64,000 nucleotides of DNA from assembly GCF_000510645.1 (NCBI RefSeq), contig NZ_KI783301.1, forward strand, positions 1,494,705 to 1,558,704. The letters run 5' to 3'. This document shows positions 63,301 to 64,000 of the stretch, piece after piece. Both the position numbers and the translations under genes were made by a program. Positions within the stretch are counted from its first letter, which is position 1; each line of letters opens with the position of its first letter. Below the pieces are notes generated by a model, which saw nothing but the letters and a program-made list of their open reading frames with translations, was not told the DNA's origin and did no database searches. This stretch comes from Thermicanus aegyptius DSM 12793. GTDB taxonomy: Bacteria; Bacillota; Bacilli; Thermicanales; Thermicanaceae.

Positions 63301-64000
63301 GGGATGATGGGAAGGGACCTCACTGTCCAGAAGATCATCAAACCACGTGGCCCCTTTGGGACAATTCAGGATCATGAACTTGCCGTAGTTGCCGGTTTTC
63401 GATTGATGGTATTTCAAGTAAGCTTTTCCTCCCTCGATGGCCAGGATCTCTATTTTTCCCGTTGCGTGGCTCATCACCAGGCGCACTCTTTTGCCTAAAC
63501 CGGAGGTTTTGGCCTTCGCCTTTTCAACCAACCGGTATACCCGTTCCAGGGGGAGAACGAAACTGGCGTTTCCGGCAACAGGCCGATTGATGAAGAAATA
63601 GTAAGGGGTTACGCCTGCCGCAGAAAGCTTATTTAAAAGTTCTGCGAGGAGATCTTCGTGGTCATTGATCCCTCTTAAAATGGGGTTTTGGTTCACGACG
63701 ACGGCACCTGCCTCTTGCAGCGCCTGAAACGCTTTGATCGCCTCATCGGTGATTTCCCTGGGATGTGTCATATGAGCCATGATGTAGATTCTCTTCCGGG
63801 GGAGTGAGTATTGGCGTATCAGATCAAGCAGTTCTTGGTCCTCGAAAATGCGATAGGGATTAAAAGCGGGGAGTTTGGTGCCGATGCGGATGATCTTTAC
63901 ATGGGGAATTTCTCGCAATTTCTGAATAATAGACCGGAGTTTTCGGGTGGATAGCATGAGAGGATCCCCACCGGTCAAGAGAACGTTGCTTATCTCCGGA
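63271..64000 (-). CDS. Lysine-2,3-aminomutase-family radical SAM protein, 5' truncated
   Basis: C-terminal part of a KamA-family enzyme that runs off the right edge. The first visible residues NVLLTGGDPLML and the following IRIGTKLPAFNPYRI are typical, as are YIMAHMTHPREITDEA, VNQNPILRGINDHEDLLAEL and PYYFFINRPVAGNASFVLPLE, the KamA barrel. The Fe-S cysteines lie upstream, outside the window. Lysine 2,3-aminomutase and EF-P lysyl-mutase EpmB are alternatives. The stop lies inside the 3' end of yqeH on the other strand. Confidence 0.85.
   Translation of the reverse strand, partial: PEISNVLLTGGDPLMLSTRKLRSIIQKLREIPHVKIIRIGTKLPAFNPYRIFEDQELLDLIRQYSLPRKRIYIMAHMTHPREITDEAIKAFQALQEAGAVVVNQNPILRGINDHEDLLAELLNKLSAAGVTPYYFFINRPVAGNASFVLPLERVYRLVEKAKAKTSGLGKRVRLVMSHATGKIEILAIEGGKAYLKYHQSKTGNYGKFMILNCPKGATWFDDLLDSEVPSHHPSNHSFADLD

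Noticed and set aside
1-64000. CRISPR arrays, prophage genes, insertion sequences and tRNA genes
   Set aside because: No regularly spaced repeats, transposase or integrase motifs, or tRNA cloverleaf sequences were found by eye.

Overview
The window is a stretch of chromosome from an endospore-forming member of the Bacillales. Evidence is the order secD-secF-recJ-apt-rel-dtd-amidase-hisS-aspS-6S RNA-tcdA-iscS-yrrD-alaS-ireB-ruvX-yrzB-mltG-trmR-trhP1-trhP2, which closely follows the yrb/yrv/yrr block of Bacillus subtilis. It also carries spoVB, an uninterrupted sigK, two T-box leaders, a Bacillus-type 6S RNA and a yybP-ykoY riboswitch. hemZ and a globin-coupled receptor are inserted into the block, and cymR, mnmA and recD2 are absent next to iscS and yrrD.

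Layout. 1-3.7 kb: a left-truncated ArsB/NhaD-type permease, a YetF protein behind a hairpin that could mask its ribosome site, and spoVB. 3.8-20.5 kb: competence regulator, protein export, RecJ, purine salvage, stringent response, tRNA quality control, cell-wall amidase, hemZ, T-box-controlled hisS-aspS, 6S RNA and tcdA. 20.5-24.7 kb: a soluble heme-globin chemoreceptor ending in a CZB zinc domain, divergent from a cysteine desulfurase, then a PRC-barrel protein with a probable CTG start and two tiny genes. 24.7-34.4 kb: AI-2E permease, T-box-alaS, ireB-ruvX-DUF1292 (with a 22-histidine tract)-mltG and the trmR-trhP1-trhP2 wobble-uridine modification genes. 34.4-48.3 kb: metal, redox and ion genes, namely Zur-boxed znuACB plus zur, a YfhD-type small protein, an MFS exporter, a KtrB-like channel, a cysteine-free FAD-only flavoprotein, a peroxiredoxin and small winged-helix gene behind a PerR-like box, a CstB-like persulfide dioxygenase behind a CstR-like palindrome, sigK, and Fur-boxed feoAB with its cysteine-rich partner. 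48.3-51.3 kb: TerC under a manganese riboswitch, then about 2 kb that looks like a decayed bacteriocin-type ABC transporter island. 51.7-64 kb: moaA, a YitT-type membrane protein, an acyl-CoA ligase, a LemA/TPM pair, an MFS protein, a YkoP-like polysaccharide deacetylase beside a YkoN-like glycosyltransferase, yqeG-yqeH, and a right-truncated lysine-2,3-aminomutase-family gene.

How the genes work together. Much of the window is translation support: aminoacyl-tRNA synthetases under tRNA-sensing leaders, tRNA modification, D-Tyr-tRNA deacylase and stringent response. The second theme is metal and sulfur homeostasis under candidate Zur, Fur, PerR, CstR and Mn-riboswitch control within 15 kb. No phage, insertion sequence, CRISPR array or tRNA gene was seen. 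The least ordinary items are the globin-CZB receptor, the overlapping GAC/CAU triplets in the hisS-aspS T-box, the histidine-rich DUF1292 protein and the FAD-only flavoprotein.
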